NCBI RefSeq assembly: GCF_020630935.1
Contig: NZ_JAHDIG010000039.1
Location: forward strand, 1 to 46,215
Direction: 5' to 3'
DNA: 46,215 nt
Origin: Bernardetia sp.
Lineage (GTDB): Bacteria > Bacteroidota > Bacteroidia > Cytophagales > Bernardetiaceae
Shown: positions 26,402 through 34,900 of the stretch, piece by piece
Numbering within the stretch: position 1 is the first letter of the stretch
Layout: every line of letters begins with the position of its first letter
Program-made: the position numbers and the translations under genes
Notes under the pieces: generated by a model
Databases searched by the model: none
The model's input: the letters and a program-made list of their open reading frames with translations, nothing else
What the model was told of the DNA's origin: nothing

Positions 26402-26899
26402 ATGGCAATGAGCAGAGCAAAATCTATATCACTCATTACAATAGCAGTGATTTTACTTTTATTTTTTGGAGTAGGTAGCTTTATTTATTTTGGCACGTTT
26501 AGTAATGGCGACAGAGCTGGAGTAGTTATTAAGGTAAGCCAAAGAGGGTATCTTTTCAAAACTTGGGAAGGCGAAATGAACCTCAATGACCAAGGAAATA
26601 CCATAGAAAAGTTTGAATTTTCGGTAGAAGATGACCAAACCAAAGTCATTGAAGACTTGAAAGACGCTGCCCTAACTGGAGAGCGTGTCCGAATTTCTTA
26701 CGTAGAAAGGTATCGTACGTTTGCGTGGCGTGGAGATACAAAATATTTTATTACCAATGTGATTAGACAGAAAAATAATGAGTTAAGAAATAACAAAGAA
26801 GATAGTCGAACAAATTCTAATACAGAAACAGAAAATCAAGATACTCAGCAAGAAAAAGAAGAACCAGTAAGTACTGATACAACAGTTCGTGAAATGTAA
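26402..26899 (+). CDS. Small single-span membrane protein of a conserved Bacteroidota family
   Basis: A 165-aa protein with one N-terminal membrane anchor (about 8-30). A compact beta domain (about 35-125) follows: GDRAGVVIKVSQRGYLFKTW, FEFSVEDDQ, GERVRISYVERYR, WRGDTKYFI. It ends in a polar Asn/Glu-rich tail. Homologues in this phylum are, as I recall, often labelled 6-phosphogluconate dehydrogenase, but no dinucleotide-binding fold is present and that name should not be used. It is separated by 8 bp from the next gene, so the two are likely one operon. Confidence 0.7.
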   Translation: MAMSRAKSISLITIAVILLLFFGVGSFIYFGTFSNGDRAGVVIKVSQRGYLFKTWEGEMNLNDQGNTIEKFEFSVEDDQTKVIEDLKDAALTGERVRISYVERYRTFAWRGDTKYFITNVIRQKNNELRNNKEDSRTNSNTETENQDTQQEKEEPVSTDTTVREM

Positions 26900-26907
26900 T
26901 CTGTCAA

Positions 26908-27387
26908 ATGAATACTCCTTCATTATTTTCCTCCCACAGAAAAAATGTAGCCTTTAGTTTGTTTTTGGAAAAAATAGACTTTTCTATTTCTGAAAAAACT
27001 AAAGGCTATCAAACTTTCGAAAAAGCAGAACTAGGTTGTGATTACAATTCAATGTTTGATGAGCGAGAGGTATTTTTAGACTGTGTATGCAAATTTGTAT
27101 TTGATAATCAGTTTGACCATAACATACACATAGAAGATGCTTTTTATTATTTGGAGGAGCTAGTATATTTGATTCAGAAGGGTGTTAAGGTAGATGTTAT
27201 TTTTATTCTCTCTGAAAAAAATCGGATGATTACTAGAAATAAAGGTATTGAAGAATATAGAACACACAGCCGTTGGATTGATATTCCCCCAAAACGTATT
27301 ATCAAGACCTATACTGATTTTGAAGAAAAAATACAAAAGTTAAGAAAGTATTGTATTGAGCAGGATATAAAAATAGTAGAAATTTGA
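26908..27387 (+). CDS. Uncharacterised 159-aa protein
   Basis: I do not recognise this protein. It is soluble, without signal or membrane segment, and appears as an alpha/beta mix with a hydrophobic strand VDVIFILSEKN near residue 105. Two Cys sit in FLDCVCKF. It lies 8 bp behind the small membrane protein gene and probably shares its transcript. Confidence 0.6.
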   Translation: MNTPSLFSSHRKNVAFSLFLEKIDFSISEKTKGYQTFEKAELGCDYNSMFDEREVFLDCVCKFVFDNQFDHNIHIEDAFYYLEELVYLIQKGVKVDVIFILSEKNRMITRNKGIEEYRTHSRWIDIPPKRIIKTYTDFEEKIQKLRKYCIEQDIKIVEI

Positions 27388-27432
27388 AAGAAGGGAGTAT
27401 CCCAAAAAGTGTGTCAGTGAAGTTTTAGTTAT

Positions 27433-27732
27433 TTATTTAATCAAACTGTAGTTTCCTTCTCTATATTTTAACTCCATAATTTCTTCATTCCACTCGTTAT
27501 CTACAGCAAATAAAATAGAACGTTCTACAAACTTTGGTGTAGCAATTTTAGGATAAAAATCTATTTGTGCATTTTTTCTACTAGGCTCTAATACATCATA
27601 CCAGCCAAAATCAACTATTAAAAGATTATCTTCATTCTCACTTGGAACAATAAAAACTTTCTCATTGAATTTCCAATGATATTTTTTATCATTTACAATA
27701 ATAGTACGTAAACCTTTTTTTGATATTGCCAT
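27433..27732 (-). CDS. Uncharacterised 99-aa protein
   Basis: An unrecognised small soluble protein, mostly beta, with a basic N-terminus (ISKKGLRTIIVNDKKYHWKF) and a Trp-containing middle. It lacks signal, membrane or metal motifs. It stands alone, converging on the 159-aa gene with 45 bp between. Confidence 0.55.
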   Translation of the reverse strand: MAISKKGLRTIIVNDKKYHWKFNEKVFIVPSENEDNLLIVDFGWYDVLEPSRKNAQIDFYPKIATPKFVERSILFAVDNEWNEEIMELKYREGNYSLIK

Positions 27733-27857
27733 ATAAGCTAAAAAGTTGTTAGTTAAACGGCTTAAATTTCAAATAAACCAATTTTATCAAATCATCTTTC
27801 TTACTAGTGCTTAATATAAAAAGAAAAATAGAATTGTAGTAACTTTACATTACCATG

Positions 27858-29255
27858 TTATTTCTCCGAAACTTTCACGCTTTCATTTTCTTCACCTTCT
27901 TCTGATTCTACATTCTTAGGCAAGAAAATACTAAAATCTGTATATTCTCCTTCTTTCGAATCCACTTGAATCTCTCCCTTATGGATATTTCTGACAATAT
28001 CATAACAGATAGAAAGCCCTAAGCCTGTCCCTTCGCCTGCTGGTTTGGTGGTGAAAAATGGATTAAAAATCTTATCCATCATTTCTTGTGAAATGCCTGT
28101 TCCGTTGTCTCTAAAAATAATTTCCACATTATCATCATGATTGATAGTGGTTACGGTCAGCATAGGCTCAAAACTATCTCCTAACTTACGTTTTTTGTTG
28201 TAGAGCGCATACAAAGAGTTACTCACAACATTTAAAAATACACGTCCTAAATCTTGTGGGATAATTTTTATATCAGTTACATTCGTATCAAGATTGGTTT
28301 CTATTTTGGCAGCAAAACCTTTGTAGTTATTGATTGTACTGTGGTATGCCAAACTGATATACTCTTGCAACATCGTATTGATATGCGTTTTCTGATAAAC
28401 TCCTTTTCGGTCTTGTGAGTGCATAAGCATGTTATTGATAATGCTATCAGCACGTTTTCCGTGTTCGTGGATTTTTTCAGAGTTTTCATTGAGATTTTGT
28501 AGAATATCTGTGATATCTTCTACATCATCTTGCGAAATATTTTCTAATACGCCATCAACAATACTGTTACTAAACTTGGTAAAGGTTTCGTTGAGTTCGC
28601 TAATCATCTCTTTAGAAAGTTCTGAAAAGTTGATGATAAAATTCAATGGGTTTTTTATCTCGTGCGCAATTCCTGCTGTTAGCTCTCCTAAAGAAGCTAG
28701 TTTTTCTTGTGCGATTACTTGCTTTTGCGCATTCTTTAGTTTGCTAAGTGTGCTTTCTAGTTTGAGATTAGTTTCTTTTATCTGTGAGAGGGCTTTTTTG
28801 AGTTCGGAAGTGCGCTCTTCTACTCTTCTTTCTAATTCTGATTTATGGTTTTTCTCTAGCTTTATAATGCTCAAATAGGCATTGATTCGGCTTGTAAGCT
28901 GATAATCGTCAATTGGCTTGGTAAGATAATCAGTTGCTCCTAATGAAAAACCTTTTTCTTTAAACTCTTCTGATTTGTAGGCTGCTGTAAGGAAAACAAT
29001 CGGAATATTTCTTGTCTTTTTTCGGCTTCGAATAAGTTTTGCTGTTTGGAAACCATCCATTTCAGGCATTTGAATATCCAAAATAATAAGGTCAATAGAT
29101 TCACGCATCAAAACCTCAAGAGCTTCAATACCCGAATTTGCCTCTACAATTTCAATTTCTTCAAAATGTTCTTCCAATAATGCCCTTAGAGTAAATAAAT
29201 TACTCGGAACATCATCTACAATAAGTACCTGAATAGGAGATAGTTGTTCAGACAT
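27858..29255 (-). CDS. Cytosolic receiver-histidine kinase hybrid
   Basis: A 465-aa two-component protein with the receiver first. Residues 8-125 are a response-regulator domain with phospho-acceptor Asp60 in LIILDIQMPEMDG. A coiled coil (about 135-190) leads to the dimerisation helix with His198 in GIAHEIKNPLNF. The ATPase domain closes with DNGTGISQEMMDKIF and GEGTGLGLSI. No membrane or sensor domain is present, so the input is probably phosphotransfer to the receiver or another partner. No separate output regulator is nearby. The upstream intergenic region is 556 bp long. Confidence 0.9.
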   Translation of the reverse strand: MSEQLSPIQVLIVDDVPSNLFTLRALLEEHFEEIEIVEANSGIEALEVLMRESIDLIILDIQMPEMDGFQTAKLIRSRKKTRNIPIVFLTAAYKSEEFKEKGFSLGATDYLTKPIDDYQLTSRINAYLSIIKLEKNHKSELERRVEERTSELKKALSQIKETNLKLESTLSKLKNAQKQVIAQEKLASLGELTAGIAHEIKNPLNFIINFSELSKEMISELNETFTKFSNSIVDGVLENISQDDVEDITDILQNLNENSEKIHEHGKRADSIINNMLMHSQDRKGVYQKTHINTMLQEYISLAYHSTINNYKGFAAKIETNLDTNVTDIKIIPQDLGRVFLNVVSNSLYALYNKKRKLGDSFEPMLTVTTINHDDNVEIIFRDNGTGISQEMMDKIFNPFFTTKPAGEGTGLGLSICYDIVRNIHKGEIQVDSKEGEYTDFSIFLPKNVESEEGEENESVKVSEK

Positions 29256-29811
29256 GCGTCTTGCTTTGATTAATTTATGTTCTAAATTTGTCTTCCGAAT
29301 CCTACTAAAAAGGAGTTTGACAAATCAAAATATAGCTTTACTTGATTTGTGTTTTATCTTAAACCAATTATAAATATACAATTTTATAAACACCTTTACA
29401 ATTTTACATCTTTCTCTGCAATAATACAACCTTATCGAACTACAAATTTGTTTAACTTATGCTTTTTAGACAAAAATAGACTTTAGTTCTGTGAACGGAC
29501 ATTTTTCATAGAAATATTTATTTCAAAAATAGTTTAACTAACTTTATTCTATCTTAATCAAAGAAAGTCAAAATATGATACTCAGTAACTTTAAAAAACT
29601 ATGAAATGTAAAGTAGTTCAGTTGGATTAATTCTTGTAAAACTACCTATGTTCAAAGATTTTTTATCTAAAAACAGCTAGAAAAACAAGTATTTCATACA
29701 AATAAAGTTATTTTTAACTTTACTATTTACTCAATCTTAAATATGCAATGAAAAAACATTGATTCCCTAATCGATGTTAATCCCTTTAATTTAACCTATT
29801 TTTATATTCTT
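29256..29811. other. Long AT-rich intergenic region (556 bp)
   Basis: This lies between the divergent kinase and the SnoaL-like gene. It holds CAAAAATA at 29471-29478, an exact minus-strand -7 box about 215 bp before the kinase start. There is a perfect 8-bp hairpin TAAAGTTA/TAACTTTA (29703-29722, loop TTTT), and another stem, AACATTGAT (29755-29763) with ATCGATGTT (29770-29778), just before the downstream gene. No open frame with coding character was seen. Confidence 0.4.
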
Positions 29812-29841
29812 ATGATATATTCATTTTTTTCCTTCTATTCA

Positions 29842-30747
29842 ATGAAAACCTTCAAGACCATTTTTTCTAAATTTTTATTGCTAATGGTACTTTCTCTGTC
29901 TTATTCAACCTTATACGCCCAAAAAGGAAAAATAAGTGAAGAAGAAAAACAAAAAGCTAGAGACAAAGCTGCCGAAGTAATTATCAAAAAAAATCTAATG
30001 GAGTTTGCTGCTGCTTACTCAAAACTAGGCGAAACAAAAGATGTTAAGGCTGTTATGCAGCACATGGCAAAAGATGTTACTTCTACGCTCGTAACCTTTA
30101 ATATTTCAGACAGAGGTTCTGTACTGAATAGCGATTACGAAGGCTTTTATAGTTACCTTACCAAAATTGTACGTACCGACGGTCTAAAAATCAATTATGA
30201 TGTAACAGAAATATTGAGAAACGATGTAAGAGGCTCAATAGGAATCATTGTTTATTTAGTTGAATATGAAATTACCAAAAATAAAGAGATTTGGTCGAAG
30301 GGAACAGAAACGGTTTCAATGGTTTTTAGAAACGACAAGCGTACTGGAGAGTGGAAAATAGCTCATTATTCAGTGATTGGAACAGAAGACGAGCGCATCA
30401 AGGGTGTTTGTTCGTGTGAACTTTATAAATCTAGTACAGGCATTAATTCTGGAAATTACTTAGTAAAGACGATTGTTCCGAGTGGAAAAAACTATTCTAC
30501 TATGGTAAGTAACTTTGAATTTGTTTATGAAAACCCAGATGGAAAAGGAGGAAAGCGCACTGTTAGAGTAGGAGATAATATGTATAGTTGGACACAAACA
30601 GGAGATATCTTTAGACTTGCAGACGATGGAACACAAGGAGATTTGGTTGCTAAATCGCATCCTAACGATGAAGTTTTGGCAATTATGTCTATTTTGAAAT
30701 ATGATATTTATTCTGAAAACTGTACAAATATCAATTTGAAGCGATAA
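29842..30747 (+). CDS. Secreted protein with SnoaL/NTF2-like domain
   Basis: A 301-aa protein beginning MKTFKTIF with a signal peptide ending STLYAQ. The upstream in-frame Met at 29812 would add ten residues before the positive n-region, so 29842 is preferred. Residues about 45-185 resemble an NTF2-like fold: AKDVTSTLVTFNISDRGSVL, a tyrosine-rich helix, then STGTE-like WSKGTETVSMVFRND and GEWKIAHYSVIG. A C-terminal beta segment follows. Function is unknown. Confidence 0.65.
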   Translation: MKTFKTIFSKFLLLMVLSLSYSTLYAQKGKISEEEKQKARDKAAEVIIKKNLMEFAAAYSKLGETKDVKAVMQHMAKDVTSTLVTFNISDRGSVLNSDYEGFYSYLTKIVRTDGLKINYDVTEILRNDVRGSIGIIVYLVEYEITKNKEIWSKGTETVSMVFRNDKRTGEWKIAHYSVIGTEDERIKGVCSCELYKSSTGINSGNYLVKTIVPSGKNYSTMVSNFEFVYENPDGKGGKRTVRVGDNMYSWTQTGDIFRLADDGTQGDLVAKSHPNDEVLAIMSILKYDIYSENCTNINLKR

Positions 30748-30799
30748 ATAAAATATTCTAAACGACGGCTTTAGTCCTCGTTTACGGTTAGAAAATATG

Positions 30800-30838
30800 A
30801 AGGTAGGGACAGGATTCAGTTGTTTCTACCTTTTTTTA
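30800..30838 (+). terminator. Terminator of the SnoaL-like gene
   Basis: AAGGTAG (30800-30806) pairs with CTACCTT (30826-30832), followed by a T run to 30837. It overlaps the end of convergent ydcF. Confidence 0.65.
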
Positions 30839-31627
30839 TAATTTCCCTGTAATATCATAAACAATATAGCCCACAATTTCGTGGATTATCTTTCCCCATT
30901 TTGCCATCGCATCTTCAGTAGGAATTAGGTTTAATAGAGTAAGCATATTCTTTCTTTCGTTTGCCATAAAATCCGTAGAAAACCCATCTACTTTCAAACC
31001 TGCTTTTTCAAAACAACCTAAAGCCCTTCTCAAATGAAATGCAGATGTAATGACTAAAATCTGATTTTTATTATTTGGCTGATAATTTAGTTTTTCCTTT
31101 AAAAAAATAGCAGAAAACTGCGCATTTTCATAGGTGTTTTTAGATAATGATTCTATTAAAATATCTTCTTCTGCAATGCACATATCTTGGAGCATATCTT
31201 TATATTTGTAGGTGCGTTTGGGTAGTTTTTCTTCTCCAGTAGTAAGGTTTATTTCTTCAGACATTCCCACTACTAAAATTTTTTTTATTTTTCCTTCTTT
31301 GTATAAACGTATAGCCTGTAAAAGCCTATCTATGCCTGCTTGTGCATAAACTCTATCTTTTGGTTCTTTTCCTGAGTTGCTCATTCCTGTCAAGACAATT
31401 CCTATTTGATAGTTTTCTACTTTTTTTATAGGAGTGGGAGCAACTTCCCAAAGCAAATACATTTCATTAGCTAAAAAAGGATTCGTAACCACTAGAAATA
31501 ATACTACGCCTATTTTTAAAGATTTTGTGCGCCATTTTTTAGAAAAAACAGCAATTAGTAAAAATAGTGTTATCCAAGTGATAGGCATTAGAAAATAGAA
31601 AAGCGTTTTGGATAAAAAATAAAACAT
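30836..31627 (-). CDS. YdcF/SanA/ElyC family (DUF218) membrane protein
   Basis: A 263-aa protein with two N-terminal membrane segments (about 5-28 and 36-58). The DUF218 domain about 75-235 shows IGIVLTGMSNSG, AGIDRLLQAIRLYKEGKI, KKILVVGMSE, SKNTYENAQFSA and ITSAFHLRRALGCFEKAGL. ElyC/SanA members affect cell envelope integrity; the biochemical activity is not established. A minus-strand TAnnTTTG box lies at 31659-31666. Confidence 0.85.
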   Translation of the reverse strand: MFYFLSKTLFYFLMPITWITLFLLIAVFSKKWRTKSLKIGVVLFLVVTNPFLANEMYLLWEVAPTPIKKVENYQIGIVLTGMSNSGKEPKDRVYAQAGIDRLLQAIRLYKEGKIKKILVVGMSEEINLTTGEEKLPKRTYKYKDMLQDMCIAEEDILIESLSKNTYENAQFSAIFLKEKLNYQPNNKNQILVITSAFHLRRALGCFEKAGLKVDGFSTDFMANERKNMLTLLNLIPTEDAMAKWGKIIHEIVGYIVYDITGKL

Positions 31628-31658
31628 AAAGAATTAGAAGTTAAAGTGCATAAATAGA

Positions 31659-31666
31659 CAAATATA
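31659..31666 (-). promoter_or_regulatory. Candidate -7 box of ydcF-like gene
   Basis: The minus strand reads TATATTTG, exact to TAnnTTTG, about 32 bp before the start. No TTG at the usual spacing was found. Confidence 0.35.
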
Positions 31667-31822
31667 TCACAAACAGAATAAGCTGTGGCATTCTATATAA
31701 TTATTTTTTGTAATTTAGATGTATCTATAAATCTGAAAATAACTGAACGCTTTAGTTTAGATATAAATACACTAACTTTAAGTGAAAATAAGATACTAAC
31801 GGTTTGCTAGAATGAAAAAAAA

Positions 31823-31956
31823 TAGAGTGCTGGACATGATATAAAAAAGTTGGTGGTGTCGCTACAATAAAACACCAACAACGGCATTTTTTGGTATATG
31901 TTTTTGCCATTGTCGGTGTCTGACTGACGATACTTACTTCAACATCCAGTACTTTA
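31823..31956. mobile_element. MITE-like element copy D (half-swapped)
   Basis: A 134-bp element with ends TAGAGTGCTGGACAT and CCAGTACTTTA. In reverse complement its right half matches copies B and C (GTTGGTGTTTT, GCGAC, CCAACTTTTTTAT, ATGTCCAG), but the other half is different and carries the GCCATTGTCGG hairpin module. The flanking 9-mers (31814-31822 and 31957-31965) agree at only six of nine positions, so a target duplication is not demonstrated. It ends 42 bp before the CHAT gene. Confidence 0.7.
31909..31931. repeat. Covarying hairpin module, copy 2 (inside copy D)
   Basis: ATTGTCGGT (31909-31917) pairs with ACTGACGAT (31923-31931) with a 5-nt loop, using two G-T wobble pairs. It is homologous to the copies at 26320 and 43143. 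Confidence 0.6.
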
Positions 31957-31998
31957 GAAATAGAGTCTCATTCTCAACAAAATCAAGAAAATAATTTT

Positions 31999-34900
31999 AT
32001 GCTAAAAAAGAATACACTACTTATACTTTTGCTTATCTCTACTCTATCTTTTTCTAGTTTTGCACAAGGAGATGGAGCAGAAAAACAGCTATTGAGAAAC
32101 TTAGAAATTTCTGAACACTATTTTGAAGATGGAGACTATAAGAAAGCACTTTCCGAAACTGAAAAACTGTATAAGAAAGCCAATAAAAGAGGAAAAAAGG
32201 ATATAGCCACTCAAATAGAAAAATATCTTATTAAATATTATGAAGCAACAGGAGAGATTACAAATTTCCATAATACAGTAAAAAAATTTATAGAACATCG
32301 TAAAGAACAAGGAGAGAATGGAAAAGGACATGGCTTGGCTCTTTTACAGGCTGCAAAATATTATGCTGAATATTCTTTTACTCAGCAAGCTGAAACATAT
32401 TTAACAGAAGCTAAAAAAATATTGGGGGAAAAACCTACTGAAGAGTATATTCTTTCAGAGGTGTATTATACCCAAGTGCTTATCGATTTTCAAAGAGGTA
32501 ATTTCCTAAATCTGTTGGATAACCAAATAGAAGATTTGATAAGTGTTAGGAAAAATTTAATCGCTAATGAGGCTCAATTTTATAGCGATGCAAACAAACA
32601 GACTCAAACACGCAAACTTTCAGAAAGAGAAAAAAATCGCAAAAAAACAGATTATGTCCAAGCAATATCGCTTCGTGCAGATGCTGCTCGTTTGGCAGGA
32701 AGATATGTAGAAGCAGGAAAATATGTAGAGCAAGCAGATGAGTTTATCAAATCGGAACTTTCTACTCGCCAGCTTGCCTACGTCCGAAATCAATATGTCA
32801 AAATTCAGTTAATGATAGACAATGGAGGTGAGAGAGAAAAAATAAGAAAGCTACTAGAAAAAACGCTCTACCGTGCTGAAAGAACGGTCGGAACTGTGCA
32901 TAAAGATTATATCAAACTACATACTCTACTCATAGATTACTACATCAATAGTGGCTTCGTAATTCAGCAAAGTATAGAAAAACAAGGGTTTTCTTTAAAG
33001 CCAAAAATTTTTCAAAACATACAGTACAATACTCAAAACGTTAGACAGCGTTGGGAGTTAGAACGCAATGCAGCAAAATATTATGGTACAGGACATTTGC
33101 AATATTCTATTGCACTTCAAGCTGATGCTATGTGGAACTATGAAAATCAGCGTTATGCACAGTCGCTTAGATTATTGACTGATATGTATAAAAATACCAA
33201 ACTTGTCCCAAAAGATACAGAAAGGCGTTTAGCCATCATAGAAGATATTTATTATGTTCGTTTGGCAGCTGATGATTATGAAGAAGCTGGAAAACTTATG
33301 GAAGAGTGGGTGGCTTCTCATGCTCGTATCCACGGTATAAAAACATTAGGCTATCATCTTGCTAATATAAAACTAGCAAAGTTTTATTTTAATTATACAG
33401 AGAAATTTAAAAGAGCAGGAGAGCTTTACAATCTTCATATGAAAGAACTGACAAACTTTGTAGAACCTCAAAGTCTTATCTATCTCAGCTCTTTAAATGA
33501 TTGGATAGACTATTATATGGCAAACGATGAGTTTGAAAAAGCCAATGAAAAATCTAAAGAAGCCTTACAAATTATTGAAAAAAGATATGGTACAGACCAT
33601 CCTCGTTATGCTGCTCAGTTAGAAGTTGCTGCTCGCTTGAATATGCAACAAAGTAATTATAAGCAAGTAGATGCACAAGTTTTTCAGATGCTACAAATAT
33701 ATGATAAGCAGTACAATCCTTCTTTAGCCTTCGAACACGCAAAAGCATTGGAAACAGCAGCGCATTATTACGTAACGATGGGGCTTTACGACCGTGCAGA
33801 AGAATTATTGAACCAAGCTGAAAGAAGATTTAGCCGTTCTAGCCAGTCTATTGCTAACTCTAGTGCTGCCGAAGAATTAGCCTTTCTTTACATAGAAACG
33901 GCAGATTTTAGTGCAGCCGAACAGCTTTTGATAGAAACAGTTGCAGAAAAAGAAAAAAGATATGGACGAGACAGCCGTTTTTTAATAAATACGTATAATC
34001 AGAGTGCGAATTTAGCCTTTGCCAATGGAAAATACGTAGAGGCAGAGCAGTTTGCCAACAAAGCTCTATCTATTGCTCAAAATATTTTTGGTGATAATTC
34101 TATCCGTACCGTAACAAGTTTAAGTCTTTTAGCAGATTATAATCTAGCTATTGGAGATTATGAAAAGGCACAAGAGTTTGCCCAAAAAGCACTAAAAATA
34201 AAAACAGATGTATTAGGAGCAGACCATTTAGACAGGGCAAACACACTGATTCAACTTGCTAAAATTAATTTTTATTCTGATGCTGATTGGAAAGAAGTAA
34301 CACAAGAATTAGAAGAGGCAGACAAGACCTTAATAAAAAATTTAGGAGAGAATACACCAGTATATGCAGGTTTTTTGAAAACTTCGGCAGAGCTATATGT
34401 TGCTCACAAAGACATTCAAACAGCTTTAGACCAACTAGGAAAAGCATTATCTATCTTACAAAAAATACCATCGGCATCTTTGGTAAGTTTGGCAGAAATA
34501 AATGTATTGCTAGGAGATTTGGAAATTCAACAAAATAATCCTGAAACGGCACAAGAATTTTATGAAGATGCTCGTAAAAAATACTCAAAAGTATTTAGTC
34601 AAGTTCATCCGAAATATGTAGGAGTGCTAGGGCGAATTGCTCGTATGTACTACGTAAAAAATGATTATAAGCGAGCAGAAAAATATTTGAGTGAGGTATT
34701 AGACAAACACAAAGAGTATATAAACACTACTTTTGCAGTACTTAGTGATAGAGAAAAAGCAAAAAACTGGGAGCAGATTCGTCCAGATTTTGAGTTTTTT
34801 ACACATCTTGTTGTCAAATTACAACCTAAAAAGAAAAAGCTATTACAAGATTTGTATGATAATATTCTCCTTACAAAAGGAATTTTATTAGGTCAGTCGC

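Noticed and set aside
26402-26899. 6-phosphogluconate dehydrogenase
   Set aside because: This label circulates for the family, but the protein is a 165-aa single-span protein with no Rossmann fold or catalytic motif.
31814-31965. Perfect 9-bp target duplication around copy D
   Set aside because: The flanking 9-mers agree at only six of nine positions and one is mostly A, so chance is adequate.
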